From Martinezella rhizogenes (GTDB lineage Bacteria; Pseudomonadota; Alphaproteobacteria; Rhizobiales; Rhizobiaceae), in assembly GCA_013322215.1 (NCBI GenBank), contig JAAMEZ010000036.1:558001-622000 (forward strand): a DNA stretch of 64,000 bases, written 5' to 3'. Each line of letters starts with the position of its first letter. Position 1 is the stretch's first letter. Below, in pieces: positions 52,981-63,162 of the stretch. Both the position numbers and the translations under genes were made by a program. Below the pieces are notes generated by a model. The model was not told where the DNA came from and searched no databases. It saw only the letters and a list, made by a program, of their open reading frames with translations.

Positions 52981-53874
52981 TCAGCGCGCCTTGTAGCTGA
53001 CAGAGATCTTGGCGCTTGCCAGTGCGGTCTGTGCCAGCTGCGCACTATTGAAGTCGAGCGCACCGATTTTCAATGGCTGGTCGAAGGCAAGATCGAGCGT
53101 GAAGAAGCCTGTGGGGTGCGGCAGATCCTGCACGAAGCGGAGCAGGGCTTTCTTCGAGTCCGCATCGATCCGGCTGTCGGGCAGTGCCTGCAGCGCCGTC
53201 ACCGTCGTATCACGCAATTGGTTGATGCCTTGGGCGGGATCGTCCGAACCTGTCATCTGCTGGAGAAAAGCAGCCAGCGATGGCACCGCCATGCCTTCGA
53301 ACAGCCCCATATTATCGAGCCGGAAGCGCAGATGGGTGAGGCCGACCGATCCATCTTGCGTCAGAGCCGGCATGCCTGCATTCTTGGGCAGGCTCAGTTC
53401 GGCCGAGAGCGAGGCCTTGCCGAGGCGCAGATTGGTGAGCTGCAGCTCCTGGATATCGAGATAACCGTCCTTCGGATCGAAACGGAAAGCGCCAGACACG
53501 TCCATCGGCCATTGCTGTACCGTCGTGATGTAATTGGCCATGGCGTTGTCGAGCATCGGCGTGAAGCGTACGCCTTCAACCGAGAATCGTCCCCAGGTGG
53601 GCAGGTGATCTGGTTTGCTTGCCATGGTCTTCAGGAAGTCGGCCAGCCCGTCTCCCTTGAACTCGCCGCGTTCGAAGGTCCATCCGATTCTGCTGCCGGA
53701 TTTGAACAGCCCGTTCGTAACCGCGCAGCCATCGTGCAGATCGGAAATGGCGAAGCCGTCCGCATGCTGGATGATACCACTGCTCTCGATGAGGTCTGTA
53801 CAGGGCGTCCCGGCGGCAACGGCAGAAAGAGGAGCAAAGGAGACGAGCAGCGGGAGCAGGAGGGAGAGGCGCAT
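52981..53874 (-). CDS. Exported protein of unknown function
   Basis: A 297-residue protein with a signal peptide (MRLSLLLPLLVSFAPLSAVAA). The mature part has a repetitive pattern of alternating hydrophobic strands and turns (e.g. FRLDNMGLFEGMAVPSLAAF), suggesting a beta-rich periplasmic fold. Two cysteines near the start of the mature protein (TPCTDL, DGCAVT) could pair. I do not recognise the family. It is separated from neighbours by short gaps, and its 3' end lies 21 bp from the SDR stop. Confidence 0.6.
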   Translation of the reverse strand: MRLSLLLPLLVSFAPLSAVAAGTPCTDLIESSGIIQHADGFAISDLHDGCAVTNGLFKSGSRIGWTFERGEFKGDGLADFLKTMASKPDHLPTWGRFSVEGVRFTPMLDNAMANYITTVQQWPMDVSGAFRFDPKDGYLDIQELQLTNLRLGKASLSAELSLPKNAGMPALTQDGSVGLTHLRFRLDNMGLFEGMAVPSLAAFLQQMTGSDDPAQGINQLRDTTVTALQALPDSRIDADSKKALLRFVQDLPHPTGFFTLDLAFDQPLKIGALDFNSAQLAQTALASAKISVSYKAR

Positions 53875-54007
53875 TTTTCAGGTCTACCTGTTTGAGTCGA
53901 TCGGCAAATACGAGCCGCGACATGTTTGCGGCTATGCCGCCCATGTCAAGGCATGGCGCCTCGATAAGTGCCTCGCGCGCATGTCTTTCAAGGAGGATAT
54001 AGTCTTG

Positions 54008-55705
54008 CTAGGTCGAGCCGCGCTTATTGCCATCGGCACGGATCAGATCGGCGGCCTTCTCGGCAAGACAATAGGTGGCCGCGACCGTGTTGGCCGAGAC
54101 GATGCTCGGCATGATCGAGGCGTCGACGACGCGCAGACCCTCGACGCCATGCACGCGCATGGTTAAGGGATCGACGACCGCTCTATCGCCGCGCCCCATG
54201 GCGCAGGTGCCGACGGGATGAAACAGCGTGCCGACCCGCTCGCGGATAAAGGCGTCGAGTGCGCCGTCGCTTTCGATGTCCGGACCCGGATCGAGCTCGG
54301 CATCGAGATGCGGCGCAAAGGGAGCCTGCGCGGTAATCTTTCGTGCGAGCCGGATGCCCTTGCGCAGCACGTCCATAGTGCTGTCGCCGCGAAAGAAATT
54401 ATAGAGGATTGCGGGCTTTTCGTCGGGATCGGCGCTCTTCAAGGCGACGCGACCGATGCTCCCAGGTCGAAGCTGGCAGACATGCATGAGGAAACCATGG
54501 CCGGTGAAACCCGATGCCGACTGTGTATTGGCTCGGCCGGTGCAGAAGAAGAGCTGGATATCAGGCCGTTCGCTTTCAGGATCTGTCGAGATAAACCCGC
54601 CGCCTTCGCCCGTCGTTGAGGAAAACAGCCCCCGCTTGTTGAAGATCCAGTTGAGTATGTGACCGACATTGCGCGGCAAGGCACGCCACGAGACGCCATA
54701 GGGTGCAATGGATTTCGCCCGATATTCGATCGTGACGTCGAGATGATCCTGCAGATTTTCTCCGACCCCGGGCAGGTCCGCGACAACTGGAATGCCGTGG
54801 CGGGCAAGCTCCTTGGCACTGCCGATGCCCGATAGCATCAGCAGATGCGGCGACGCGAAGGAACCGGCCGAGAGGATGACTTCGCGGGCGTCGAGCGTGC
54901 CGTTCTCTCCGTTTCGTCGAAAGGCAATGCCAGTTGCCTTTCGACCATCGAACACGATGCGTATGACCTCGGTCTCGCTCATGACGGTCAGGTTCGGCCG
55001 ATGTCGCACGGGATCGAGATAGGCGCCCTCGGCCGTGACACGCTCGCCGTTCCTCTGCGTGAAGGTATAGAGACCGATGCCGTTCTGGCGCGCGCCGTTG
55101 AAATCGGCGTTGAGGGGATGGCCAGCCTCTTGCGCGGCCTCTAGAAACACCTCTGCCATCGGATTGACGCTGCGCAGCGGTGCGATGTTCAGCGGTCCAT
55201 TCATGCCGTGATAGGCGGGATCGACCTGCCGTTCGAGCGGGGTGTCGCCGAAGCGAATGTGCTTGGCGGAGCCCGGTTCAGCGAGGATTTCGAAACGCTC
55301 CAGCTTGCGAAAATAGGGCAGCAGGTCGTCGTAACCCCAGCCGGGATTGCCGAGGTCGCGCCAATGGTCGAAATCCTCACGCTGGCCGCGGATAAAGATC
55401 TGGCCGTTGACATTCGTCGAGCCGCCCGTGCCCTTGCCGCGCGGCAGGGAGATCGAGCGACCCTGCAGGCCGGGTTCGGGTTCGGTCTCGAACCAGGACA
55501 TGAATTTCGGGCCGCCCAGAAAGGCGAGTGCCGGGGCCATGAAGGTGACCATGGCGAGCGGAATGCGCACGATCACCTTGCGCGCATTGCGATCCATGCC
55601 CGCTTCGACGAGGCAGACGCGAGTTGCGGGATCCTCGCTCAGGCGATTGGCGAGCACACAGCCCGCAGCACCGCCACCGACGATGATGTAGTCGAAATCA
55701 GGCAA
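54008..55705 (-). CDS. GMC-family FAD oxidoreductase (choline dehydrogenase-like)
   Basis: A 565-residue GMC oxidoreductase. The N-terminal FAD motif DYIIVGGGAAGCVLANRLSED, the GGSTNVNGQIFIRG signature near residue 100, SAGSFASPHLLMLSGIG, and the C-terminal GTLFHPVGTCAMG with the active-site His are all present. The family oxidises alcohols such as choline, alkanols or sugars with an electron acceptor. TTG start 3 bp after the SDR stop on the same strand, so the pair is co-translated. Substrate unknown. Confidence 0.9.
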   Translation of the reverse strand: MPDFDYIIVGGGAAGCVLANRLSEDPATRVCLVEAGMDRNARKVIVRIPLAMVTFMAPALAFLGGPKFMSWFETEPEPGLQGRSISLPRGKGTGGSTNVNGQIFIRGQREDFDHWRDLGNPGWGYDDLLPYFRKLERFEILAEPGSAKHIRFGDTPLERQVDPAYHGMNGPLNIAPLRSVNPMAEVFLEAAQEAGHPLNADFNGARQNGIGLYTFTQRNGERVTAEGAYLDPVRHRPNLTVMSETEVIRIVFDGRKATGIAFRRNGENGTLDAREVILSAGSFASPHLLMLSGIGSAKELARHGIPVVADLPGVGENLQDHLDVTIEYRAKSIAPYGVSWRALPRNVGHILNWIFNKRGLFSSTTGEGGGFISTDPESERPDIQLFFCTGRANTQSASGFTGHGFLMHVCQLRPGSIGRVALKSADPDEKPAILYNFFRGDSTMDVLRKGIRLARKITAQAPFAPHLDAELDPGPDIESDGALDAFIRERVGTLFHPVGTCAMGRGDRAVVDPLTMRVHGVEGLRVVDASIMPSIVSANTVAATYCLAEKAADLIRADGNKRGST

Positions 55706-55708
55706 GGC

Positions 55709-56437
55709 TCAGATATCCTGAATCTGCGGCAGGATCACGAGATCGCGAATGGTGACGTTGGCGGGCCGCGTCAGCATGAAGAGCACCGCATCGGCCACGT
55801 CCTCCGACCTCAAACCCTCCCGCGCAGCAACCTTGGCATTGATGGCGGCAGGGTCGGTATAGCCCCAGAGTTCGTTGAGCACGACGCCGGGTGCGACGGA
55901 GCCGACGCGGATATTGTGCTTCATCGTCTGCCGCCGCAGCCCGTGCACGAAAGCCTGAATCGCGTGCTTTGATGCCGAATAGATCGGCTCCCAATGGATA
56001 GCCTGATGCCCGGCGACGGATGACGTCACGACGATCTGCCCGCCACCATTTGCAATCATATCGGGCAGCACGGCGCGCGCCAGCCGGAAGACGGAATTGA
56101 CGTTGATCGAAATGAGTTGATCCCAGGCGTCCGGATCGCCTTCTGCGACGTCACCAGGGATGTAAAGGCCGGCATTGGGCAGGAGAATGTCGATCTGGCC
56201 GAAACGCTTGATCGCTGCATCGACCACCTTCTTGACGGCAGCCGGTTCGGTGAGATCCGCTGGCAGCACCAGCGCGTCGCCGCCAACCTTTGCGGCCACC
56301 GCTTCCAGCCGTTCGGCGGAGCGGCCGACAAGTGCGAGTTTCACTCCCTCTTCGCTGAGCGCCAATGCGGTTGCTCGCCCGATACCGGAGCTTGCGCCTG
56401 TGACCAGCGCGACCTTGCCTTCAAGCTTCTGTCCCAA
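55709..56437 (-). CDS. Short-chain dehydrogenase/reductase
   Basis: A 242-residue SDR started at TTG 56437 with GGGGAGG 5 nt upstream, giving MGQKLEGKVALVTGASSGIG. An upstream in-frame TTG (56479) lacks a good ribosome site. Motifs: TGASSGIG, NAG, the catalytic Ser in VTSSVAGHQ and YSASK. The C-terminus ends VILPQIQDI. It is coupled to a GMC alcohol oxidoreductase, so the pair may carry out successive oxidations of one substrate; the substrate cannot be named. Confidence 0.87.
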   Translation of the reverse strand: MGQKLEGKVALVTGASSGIGRATALALSEEGVKLALVGRSAERLEAVAAKVGGDALVLPADLTEPAAVKKVVDAAIKRFGQIDILLPNAGLYIPGDVAEGDPDAWDQLISINVNSVFRLARAVLPDMIANGGGQIVVTSSVAGHQAIHWEPIYSASKHAIQAFVHGLRRQTMKHNIRVGSVAPGVVLNELWGYTDPAAINAKVAAREGLRSEDVADAVLFMLTRPANVTIRDLVILPQIQDI

Positions 56438-56597
56438 GATGTCCTCCCCATTGGTGGAGTCTTGGAAATTCTCCGCCAATGGGGAGCCTAGGTAGGCGAC
56501 CTCTACCCGTCAATAAAAAATCTTTTCTCACGTAAATTTTTGCCATCGAAACATCGATGCAGTGGTCGCGGCAGGCGGGACCCGTGGATGGGGCTTG

Positions 56598-57308
56598 TCA
56601 GGCCGAGAGCTTGAACGCGCCGGTTTTCGTCTGTTCGGTATAGGGCAGAATGCGGCGCAGAACCTCCTGAGCAAGCGTCTGGGCGTTCTGCTGCGCCTTG
56701 TCGAGATTGCTCACCGTTTCTGGATCGATCGAATAAAGGGTCTGGCCGTAGCCGAAGACTTCGCGATAGGCGGCGCGCTCGATGATGGGTGTGGACAGCA
56801 CATGGACGCGACGGCTCGACAGCAGCTCTTTTACCGAGTGCAGTGCGCGCGTGGTGACCATCGGGTTGACGCGTGTCAAAACCACCGAATGCGGGATGCG
56901 GATATCGGCCCGATCCTCCAGATACTGCAGAAGCTCGATGACGTTGGTGGCGCCCTCCGCATCCATGGCCGAACCTTGCACGGGAATGAGCACATAATTC
57001 GAATAGCCGAGTGCCTGTGCAAGAAGCGGACTGCGGGCGCCGGGCAGGTCTATGAGCAGGAAATCGACCTCGTCGCGAAGCTTGCGCGCATGCTGGCCGA
57101 GATTGGCCGCCGTCACGTAGGGAATGACGGAAAGCGAAGACGGTGCCCTTTCGCCCAGCCGCTCATGCCATTTGGAGATCCACAATTGCGGGTCGGCATC
57201 GAGGATGGCTACCGAAAAGCCCATCCGCGCGAGTTCACAAGCGACGATGACGACGGCAGTGGTCTTGCCAGCGCCGCCCTTGGTGTTGGCAAAGGTCAAA
57301 ACGGCCAT
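56598..57308 (-). CDS. Orphan ParA/MinD-type ATPase
   Basis: A 236-residue ParA-like ATPase, started at MAVLTFANTK with AGGAAG 6-7 nt upstream. The deviant Walker A NTKGGAGKTTAVV and the LDADPQ and LIDLPGARSP motifs are clear. Sequence style is closer to small partition or VirC1-like ATPases than to RepA. No parB, repB or relaxosome gene is adjacent; the replicon's own partition genes are at the other end of the window. It may position a protein cluster or cell-surface system. Function unknown. Confidence 0.85.
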   Translation of the reverse strand: MAVLTFANTKGGAGKTTAVVIVACELARMGFSVAILDADPQLWISKWHERLGERAPSSLSVIPYVTAANLGQHARKLRDEVDFLLIDLPGARSPLLAQALGYSNYVLIPVQGSAMDAEGATNVIELLQYLEDRADIRIPHSVVLTRVNPMVTTRALHSVKELLSSRRVHVLSTPIIERAAYREVFGYGQTLYSIDPETVSNLDKAQQNAQTLAQEVLRRILPYTEQTKTGAFKLSA

Positions 57309-57610
57309 GGGAGCTTCCTGGGCTGATCGGATGGACAACGCAATGGGGCAGGCGGGCAGCTGTCATGGCTTGGGCAAATCGTTACCCATTTATGGTTAAC
57401 AAACCCTTTTGGATGAGGCCCAATCCCGTCAACTCCTTCTACCGGATCAAGCGGCTGTAAGCGCTTCGAGGTGTCGCTTCGTCCGTATTTTTCCGGTTAG
57501 GCGATTTGCCATATTCTGTCGTCGATCAGTGGGAGCTGCCGCGCCATATAGCTTGGCTATGGAAGAAGGCTCGCAAAATGCGAGCCCTCCATTTCGGAAT
57601 GAACGAAGGA
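57309..57610. other. Intergenic region between the lipoprotein gene and the ParA-like gene
   Basis: The gap contains the promoter of the ParA-like gene near 57310-57420 and a terminator for the lipoprotein gene at 57567-57585. No other element or gene was seen. Confidence 0.5.
57567..57585 (-). terminator. Terminator of the lipoprotein gene
   Basis: On the minus strand GGCTCGC and GCGAGCC form a 7-bp stem around ATTTT, followed by TTCTTCC, 25 bp after the stop of the lipoprotein gene. Confidence 0.6.
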
Positions 57611-58492
57611 TCAGTTATTCAAGAAATCCGGCGTAATGCGATCAAGTTGCTGCAGTTGCATGATGCCGCGATTGCGATCGACTGCTGACTCCGGAACCCT
57701 TCTCGGCCCGACGGGAGTCGACTTACCGGCATCGTTCTTTGATGGCAGATTTAGAATATTCGGCGATTTAAGAATATAAGGAGAAGTGCCCTGAAGCTCT
57801 TTTCCCGGCGGCAGGGTGTGGCTTTCCGGAATAGGGGCGACCACGATGACCTTTGTTGGCTTCGGCGTTTTCGGCAGCTCTGAAAAGGTGAAATCAATCG
57901 TCTCTATGGTCGTTCTGGCATGAGATATGCCGCCGGTCGCGATCCATTTCCCGTCGGCGAAGTCAGCGCCCACACCCGCGCCCGTGGTGACGGTCACTCT
58001 CACGGAATAGCTGAAACTATTCATTTGGCGCTCGGTGTGATGCGAAACTTGAGACACCCAATCACGCAATCTGAAGTCTTTTACGTCGACGTGTATATCC
58101 TTGTAGCTCTCTTTTCTCGCGCATGCCTTTGAACGTTTCTCAAGCACGAAGACGCTATATTCGACCTTACCGTTTCGATAGGCTTCACGCGAAGCGCTGG
58201 CATTTGCAGAGTATAGAAGCTTGTCGACGCCTGCCGGTGCTATCCATTTCAATGGATCGACGTTGGCGTCGTCGTTTGCTGTCACATTTTGAGTAATCGC
58301 ATAAGTCGATGTCCAATTGGAGAAGTCAAAGCCGCCCTGGCTCTTGTTCTCTTTAAATACGGTCAAGATCTCGCACTCAACGATGTCAGCCAGCTTGTTT
58401 ATACTTTCTGGCTGAGCGTCGGGCATGCGGGGTAATGTGTTGCATCCGGCTAGGCCGGTTAAGGTGGAAAGAATTATTACTTTGGTCTTCAT
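57611..58492 (-). CDS. Lipoprotein of unknown function
   Basis: A 293-residue lipoprotein: signal MKTKVIILSTLTGLAGC with the lipobox LAGC, so Cys17 would be lipidated. The body is rich in Thr/Ser/Lys with a beta-like pattern (SVRVTVTTGAGVGADFADG), and a Pro-rich tail starts near residue 215. I recognise no family. Its base composition appears lower in GC than most neighbours, which might indicate acquisition or simply lax constraint. It stands alone and has its own terminator. Confidence 0.7.
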   Translation of the reverse strand: MKTKVIILSTLTGLAGCNTLPRMPDAQPESINKLADIVECEILTVFKENKSQGGFDFSNWTSTYAITQNVTANDDANVDPLKWIAPAGVDKLLYSANASASREAYRNGKVEYSVFVLEKRSKACARKESYKDIHVDVKDFRLRDWVSQVSHHTERQMNSFSYSVRVTVTTGAGVGADFADGKWIATGGISHARTTIETIDFTFSELPKTPKPTKVIVVAPIPESHTLPPGKELQGTSPYILKSPNILNLPSKNDAGKSTPVGPRRVPESAVDRNRGIMQLQQLDRITPDFLNN

Positions 58493-58681
58493 TGGATTCC
58501 CCTCTGTTTGTTACAAACAGAGCGTCGTCGCACAAAGATATTCTGTCCAGTAAATAATAAACCTTATCGTGTTTTTCACTGAGTGCAAATAAACGCATGC
58601 GTTGCTGGAAGGCGGGTATTCTGCAAGATCCCTTCTGCCAGTTCCAGATGGGAGCAGCCGAAGAGATAGCAGGCAACATCA

Positions 58682-59764
58682 TCAATGCCGTTTGTCAGCC
58701 GCCAGGATTTCGCGGGCGATCTGATCCAGCCCGACGGTTCTGTCGACACCGCCATGGGCGATCGCTTCCTTCGGCATGCCGAAGACGACGGAGCTTTCCT
58801 CATCCTGTGCCACGGTGAAGGCGCCGGCATCGTGCATTTCCTTCATGCCGCGCGCCCCGTCGTCACCCATGCCGGTCATGATGACGCCCATGGCGTTTCC
58901 CGCTGCCGAGCGCGCCGCCGAGCGGAAGAGTACGTCGACGGAGGGTCGATGCCGTGAAACGAGGGGGCCGTCCTTGATCGCGACGACATAGCGAGCGCCC
59001 TGTCGTTCCAGCAGCATGTGCTTGCCGCCGGGGGCGATCAGCACATGGCCGCGCAAGACCGCATCGCCATGTTCGGCCTCTTTCACCTCAACTTCGCAAA
59101 GGCTGTTGAGACGCTTGGCGAAAGCCGCCGTGAATTTTTCCGGCATGTGCTGCACGATGACCACGCCGGGCGTATTGGCCGGAAGCGCCACGAGCATTTC
59201 GCGCAGGGCTTCCGTGCCGCCCGTGGAGGCTCCAACGCAGACGATCATCTCCGTCGTCTTGGCCATGGCCCTGCCGCTTGGCGGCGGCAGAACTGCGTCG
59301 GCGGTCAGCTTGGCAGTCGGCTCGGCTGGAGTGACGATCCGGCGGCGAGTGCCGCCGAGCCGTGCTGCAGCGGCACCCTTGACCGCTTCGCGGATCATGT
59401 CAGCCGTTTCCGCCAGATGGTCGGCGGCGGCGATCTTGGGCTTGAGGATGATATCGACGGCGCCGGCCTCCAGCGCCTGCATCAAGGTTTCCGAACCTGC
59501 TTCGGTGAGTGAGGAGCACATGACGACCGGGATCGGCCGTTGTGCCATCAGCTTGCGCAGGAAGGTGATGCCATCCATGCGCGGCATTTCGACATCGAGA
59601 GTAATGACATCAGGGATTTCCTCCTGGATCTTCTTTGCTGCCATGAAGGGGTCTGACGCGACGCCCATGACCTCGATATCCGGATCGGCCGACAGCACCT
59701 GCGTCATGACCTGCCGGACACTGGCGGAATCGTCGACGATGAGCACGCGGATCTTCCTGGCCAT
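58682..59764 (-). CDS. cheB: CheB chemotaxis methylesterase
   Basis: A 360-residue protein-glutamate methylesterase/deamidase. The receiver domain (1-120) has VDDSAS and the phospho-acceptor in [13 protein letters not shown] (Asp57). The C-terminal catalytic domain shows [10 protein letters not shown] (Ser), VQHMPEKFT (His) and [12 protein letters not shown] (Asp). It removes methyl groups from receptors encoded in the same operon. The start is [10 protein letters not shown]; longer frames to the right overlap cheR. It is the last gene of the visible cluster, 5 bp after cheR. Confidence 0.94.
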   Translation of the reverse strand: MARKIRVLIVDDSASVRQVMTQVLSADPDIEVMGVASDPFMAAKKIQEEIPDVITLDVEMPRMDGITFLRKLMAQRPIPVVMCSSLTEAGSETLMQALEAGAVDIILKPKIAAADHLAETADMIREAVKGAAAARLGGTRRRIVTPAEPTAKLTADAVLPPPSGRAMAKTTEMIVCVGASTGGTEALREMLVALPANTPGVVIVQHMPEKFTAAFAKRLNSLCEVEVKEAEHGDAVLRGHVLIAPGGKHMLLERQGARYVVAIKDGPLVSRHRPSVDVLFRSAARSAAGNAMGVIMTGMGDDGARGMKEMHDAGAFTVAQDEESSVVFGMPKEAIAHGGVDRTVGLDQIAREILAADKRH

Positions 59765-59769
59765 ACGCG

Positions 59770-60633
59770 TCAGACCTTTCTGAAGACCGTGTTGGCGACC
59801 TGCTTGACCGGCAGATTGAGCCCGCTGATCGTCTCGGAATGGCCGACATAGAGGAAGCCGCCTGTCACCAGTTTCTCGCAAAGCCTGGAGAGAACCTTCT
59901 CCTGCGTCGGCTTGTCGAAATAGATCAGAACGTTGCGGCAGAAGACGATATGAACCTTGTCGCCGATCTCATAGGCGCGATCCATGAGATTGAGGCGGCC
60001 AAAGCCGATCCTTGAGCGCAGCTTGGGATGAATGCGAACTTCGCCGCGCTCGGGGTCGCGCGCTTCCATGACGTAGCGCAAACGCCGCGGCCGATCGACG
60101 GGGTCGATCATCCCGGCGGGATAGACACCCCTGCGCGCCGCCCGAAGAACATCGGTCGACAGATCCGTGGCAAGGATGCTGTATTCAGGGGTGCCGTGGG
60201 CGTCGCGATAATCTTCCATGACCATGGCGATCGTGTAGGGCTCCGCGCCGATGGAGCAGGCGGCACTCCAGATCCTAAGGCGGCCGTGTCCCGCAGCGAG
60301 AAGCTCGGGTACGGCAGAGTTCTCGAGATGTTCGAAATGCTTCGGCTCGCGAAAGAAGTCCGTCTTGTTGGTCGTGACCGCATCGATCAGGTGGATCGCT
60401 TCGCGATCGATGCCGCCGCGCTTGAACAGATAGTCGCAGTAATCGTCGAGGTCGCCGATTCCGGTCGCCCGCAGCCGGCGGCGCAATCGCCCTTCCAGCA
60501 TCGTCCGTTTGCCCGGAGGCATCTTGATGCCGCTATAGTCATAGATATATCGGGCGAGCTGATCGAAGTTCCGCCGGCTCAGCCCATTGTCTCCGTAGTC
60601 TCTTACATCCTGCAACGCCACTTTACGTCCCAC
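59770..60633 (-). CDS. cheR: CheR chemotaxis methyltransferase
   Basis: A 287-residue receptor methyltransferase. The N-terminal helical domain has [28 protein letters not shown] (near residues 27-54), and the catalytic domain has [12 protein letters not shown] and [19 protein letters not shown] (SAM-binding loop). It adds methyl groups to receptor glutamates. GTG start immediately after the cheW stop (TGAGTG). It acts opposite to CheB, encoded next. Confidence 0.94.
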   Translation of the reverse strand: MGRKVALQDVRDYGDNGLSRRNFDQLARYIYDYSGIKMPPGKRTMLEGRLRRRLRATGIGDLDDYCDYLFKRGGIDREAIHLIDAVTTNKTDFFREPKHFEHLENSAVPELLAAGHGRLRIWSAACSIGAEPYTIAMVMEDYRDAHGTPEYSILATDLSTDVLRAARRGVYPAGMIDPVDRPRRLRYVMEARDPERGEVRIHPKLRSRIGFGRLNLMDRAYEIGDKVHIVFCRNVLIYFDKPTQEKVLSRLCEKLVTGGFLYVGHSETISGLNLPVKQVANTVFRKV

Positions 60634-61143
60634 TCAAACAGCGGCCAATTCGGAGGCTCTCAGGCCCGTCCCCACGCCCATCAGCGATACCTTGTCGGTC
60701 GATGAGAAGAGCTTTGCGAGATCGATGATGACAACGAACCCGCCATCGCGGCGCACGACGCCGGCAATGTATTCGGATGGCCAGCGCACCCCGATATCGG
60801 GGGCGCTTTCGATCGATTCATGCTTGAAGGATGTGACCTCGAAAACGCGATCGGCGACGAGACCGAGGGTCAGGATCTTTTCGGCGGTCGGGATGTCGAT
60901 CACAAGGATGCGCGTATGCGGCGTCTTCGTCGTGGCCGACATGCCCAGGCGCAGACGCAGATCGATGACCGGCACGCCCTGGCCGCGCACATCACGCAGG
61001 CCGAGCAGATAGTCCGGTCCGTGCGGAATGCGAAAGGCGTCCTGATGGTCCAGGATTTCTCGGACCACCGTGACGGGCACGGCAAAGCATTCGTCGCCGA
61101 GACCGAACGTCACATATTGCGCTTCGGTGCTGGTTGCAGCCAT
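60634..61143 (-). CDS. cheW: CheW coupling protein
   Basis: A 169-residue CheW. Typical elements are QYVTFGLGDECFAVPVTVVREIL (strands 1-2), GVPVIDLRLRLG and a late GVVRRDGGFVVIIDLAKLF. CheW links receptors to the kinase CheA. Its ATG follows the upstream receptor's stop directly (TAAATG), indicating translational coupling in the mcp-cheW-cheR-cheB operon. No cheA is visible in the window. Confidence 0.94.
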   Translation of the reverse strand: MAATSTEAQYVTFGLGDECFAVPVTVVREILDHQDAFRIPHGPDYLLGLRDVRGQGVPVIDLRLRLGMSATTKTPHTRILVIDIPTAEKILTLGLVADRVFEVTSFKHESIESAPDIGVRWPSEYIAGVVRRDGGFVVIIDLAKLFSSTDKVSLMGVGTGLRASELAAV

Positions 61144-62973
61144 TTACACGCTCTCCCTGAAGTCGTTGTCATCCGCATCGGGCCCACCCATGGACATGTC
61201 GAGGGTGAAGCCCTTGAGACGAGCCTGCTGTGCAGCAACGCTGTTGTCGGTGCGCGCCGCCGGAGCTCGGGTAGCTGGCGCCTTGACGGCAGGTTTGGTC
61301 TTGACCGGGTTGGCTGCATGATGGACCGGACTATGGGCGGCCTGGACCTTGCGGGCATTGGCCTGATCGACGCGGAAGAAAGCGATGGAAGCCTGCAACT
61401 CCTCAGCCTGGGCGGCTAGTTCTTCCGAAGTTGCCGACATCTCTTCGGAGGCACCGGCATTCTGCTGCGTCACCTTGTCGAGCTGCTGGATCGCCTCGTT
61501 GATCTGTGAGGCACCGATATCCTGCTCGCGGCAGGCAGCCGAGATCTCGGCCACCAGTTCGGCTGTTTTGCGGATGTCGGGAACGAGGCGCGAAAGCATG
61601 TCGCCGGCCTCGGTCGCGACCGTGACGGTTTCGCCCGAGAGGCTGGAGATCTCGGCTGCTGCCGCCTGGCTACGTTCGGCCAGCTTGCGCACTTCGGAGG
61701 CGACGACGGCAAAGCCGCGGCCATGCTCGCCGGCACGTGCCGCTTCGACGGCGGCGTTCAAGGCAAGCAGATCGGTCTGACGGGCGATCTCCTGCACGAT
61801 CGAGATCTTCTCGGCGATGGTGCGCATGGCGTTGACGGCACGATCGACAGCCTGGCCGCTGATCTCGGCATCCTTGGCCGACTGACGGGCGATCTTTTCG
61901 GTCTGGGCCGCATTGTCGGCATTCTGCTTGATATTGGCGGCCATCTCTTCCATCGAGGCAGAGGCTTCTTCGGCGGACGATGCCTGTTCGGTCGCGCCCT
62001 GCGACAGCTGCTCGGAGCCTGCCGACAGCTGCTGGCTGCCGGACGAGACGTTGTCGGAGGCCGACAGCGCATCGGCAACCACGCCGCGCAGCCGCTCGAC
62101 CATCGACTGCAGCGACATGCCAAGCGTATCCTTCTCCGACATCGGCTTCGGCTTCACCGTCAGGTCGCCATTGGCGATCTGGTCGGCGATCGTTGCGGTA
62201 TTGCGCAGGTTGCTGGTCATGACGTTGATCGTGTTGACCAGATCCTTGATTTCGTCATTGGTCTTGATCTCGATATCCTGATCGAGATCGCCGATGGCAA
62301 CACCTTCAGCGACAGCCTGGATTTTCTTCAGGCCTCGATTGATGCCGAGCGCGATCCAGATGGCGACGGCGGTCGACAGCACGAACATGACCGCGAGCGT
62401 CGTCAGCAGGAGATTTCGTGCAAAAGCATACTGGTCGTTGGTCGCAAGATCGGTCGCGTGCAGATCAGCGAGGATTGCTTTGTTGAGGCTCTCAAGGGCA
62501 TCCTGGAGCAGGTCGCTTGCCTTGCGTCCCTCGCCCATGGAGAGGGCACCGGCCTTGCGGTTGCTTTCGTCGGTATTCTCAGTCGCAAGCTTCAGAATCT
62601 GATCGTCGATCTGCTTCCAGGCCGGATACTGCTTGGAGAACTCGGCAACCTTGTCTGAAATCGCCGGATCTTGCGCCAGCGTCCGGACGAGCTGATCGAT
62701 CGTCGCCTGTTTCTCGTGAACGGCGTCGATATAACCGCCGATCGCCTGCGGATCGGTGTTGAGGATGGCGTTCTTTTCGTTGCGGATGGCATCCAGCACG
62801 GCGGTGGAGAGGTCACCGGAATTGCGCAGATTGTTGGCCGGTCCCTGAACGATGTCGGTGATGGCGGAATTGAGGGAGGACAGGCTCATGATTGCGAGGA
62901 CCGACATGCCGGTCGACATGACGATCAGCAGGCCGAAGGCAAGGGCCAGTTTGAGTTTGATGGTGAAGCGCAT
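61144..62973 (-). CDS. Methyl-accepting chemotaxis protein
   Basis: A 609-residue receptor. Start [16 protein letters not shown] has AGGAG about 10 nt upstream. One membrane helix (about 8-30), a four-helix-bundle-type periplasmic sensor (about 33-187), a second helix (about 190-212), HAMP, then a cytoplasmic signalling domain with the hairpin tip [41 protein letters not shown]. The C-terminal tail (from about 545) is Ala/Pro-rich and ends in a conserved block [19 protein letters not shown]. The signalling domain and end block match those of the neighbouring receptor. Confidence 0.93.
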   Translation of the reverse strand: MRFTIKLKLALAFGLLIVMSTGMSVLAIMSLSSLNSAITDIVQGPANNLRNSGDLSTAVLDAIRNEKNAILNTDPQAIGGYIDAVHEKQATIDQLVRTLAQDPAISDKVAEFSKQYPAWKQIDDQILKLATENTDESNRKAGALSMGEGRKASDLLQDALESLNKAILADLHATDLATNDQYAFARNLLLTTLAVMFVLSTAVAIWIALGINRGLKKIQAVAEGVAIGDLDQDIEIKTNDEIKDLVNTINVMTSNLRNTATIADQIANGDLTVKPKPMSEKDTLGMSLQSMVERLRGVVADALSASDNVSSGSQQLSAGSEQLSQGATEQASSAEEASASMEEMAANIKQNADNAAQTEKIARQSAKDAEISGQAVDRAVNAMRTIAEKISIVQEIARQTDLLALNAAVEAARAGEHGRGFAVVASEVRKLAERSQAAAAEISSLSGETVTVATEAGDMLSRLVPDIRKTAELVAEISAACREQDIGASQINEAIQQLDKVTQQNAGASEEMSATSEELAAQAEELQASIAFFRVDQANARKVQAAHSPVHHAANPVKTKPAVKAPATRAPAARTDNSVAAQQARLKGFTLDMSMGGPDADDNDFRESV

Positions 62974-63118
62974 CTCTGAAAAGCTCCTGGAGATGAAGGG
63001 TTTGATATTTGAAATGTCAGACGGGGAGCCGTCTTGATGCGCGAAGACCGATACATTCACCCTTCCGCGAACCGGGACCGGTTCTTGAGGTCGGCGATAG
63101 CATTTGCCGGCCTTTGGT

Positions 63119-63137
63119 CCGGCGCCTCCGGCGCCGG
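63119..63137. terminator. GC-rich hairpin between the two receptor genes
   Basis: CCGGCGCC and GGCGCCGG are complementary around a TCC loop, giving an 8-bp stem 26 bp downstream of the upstream receptor gene. No T-tract follows, so it may only attenuate or stabilise the transcript. Confidence 0.4.
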
Positions 63138-63162
63138 TGTTTGTTGATGTCAGGCCAAGCGC

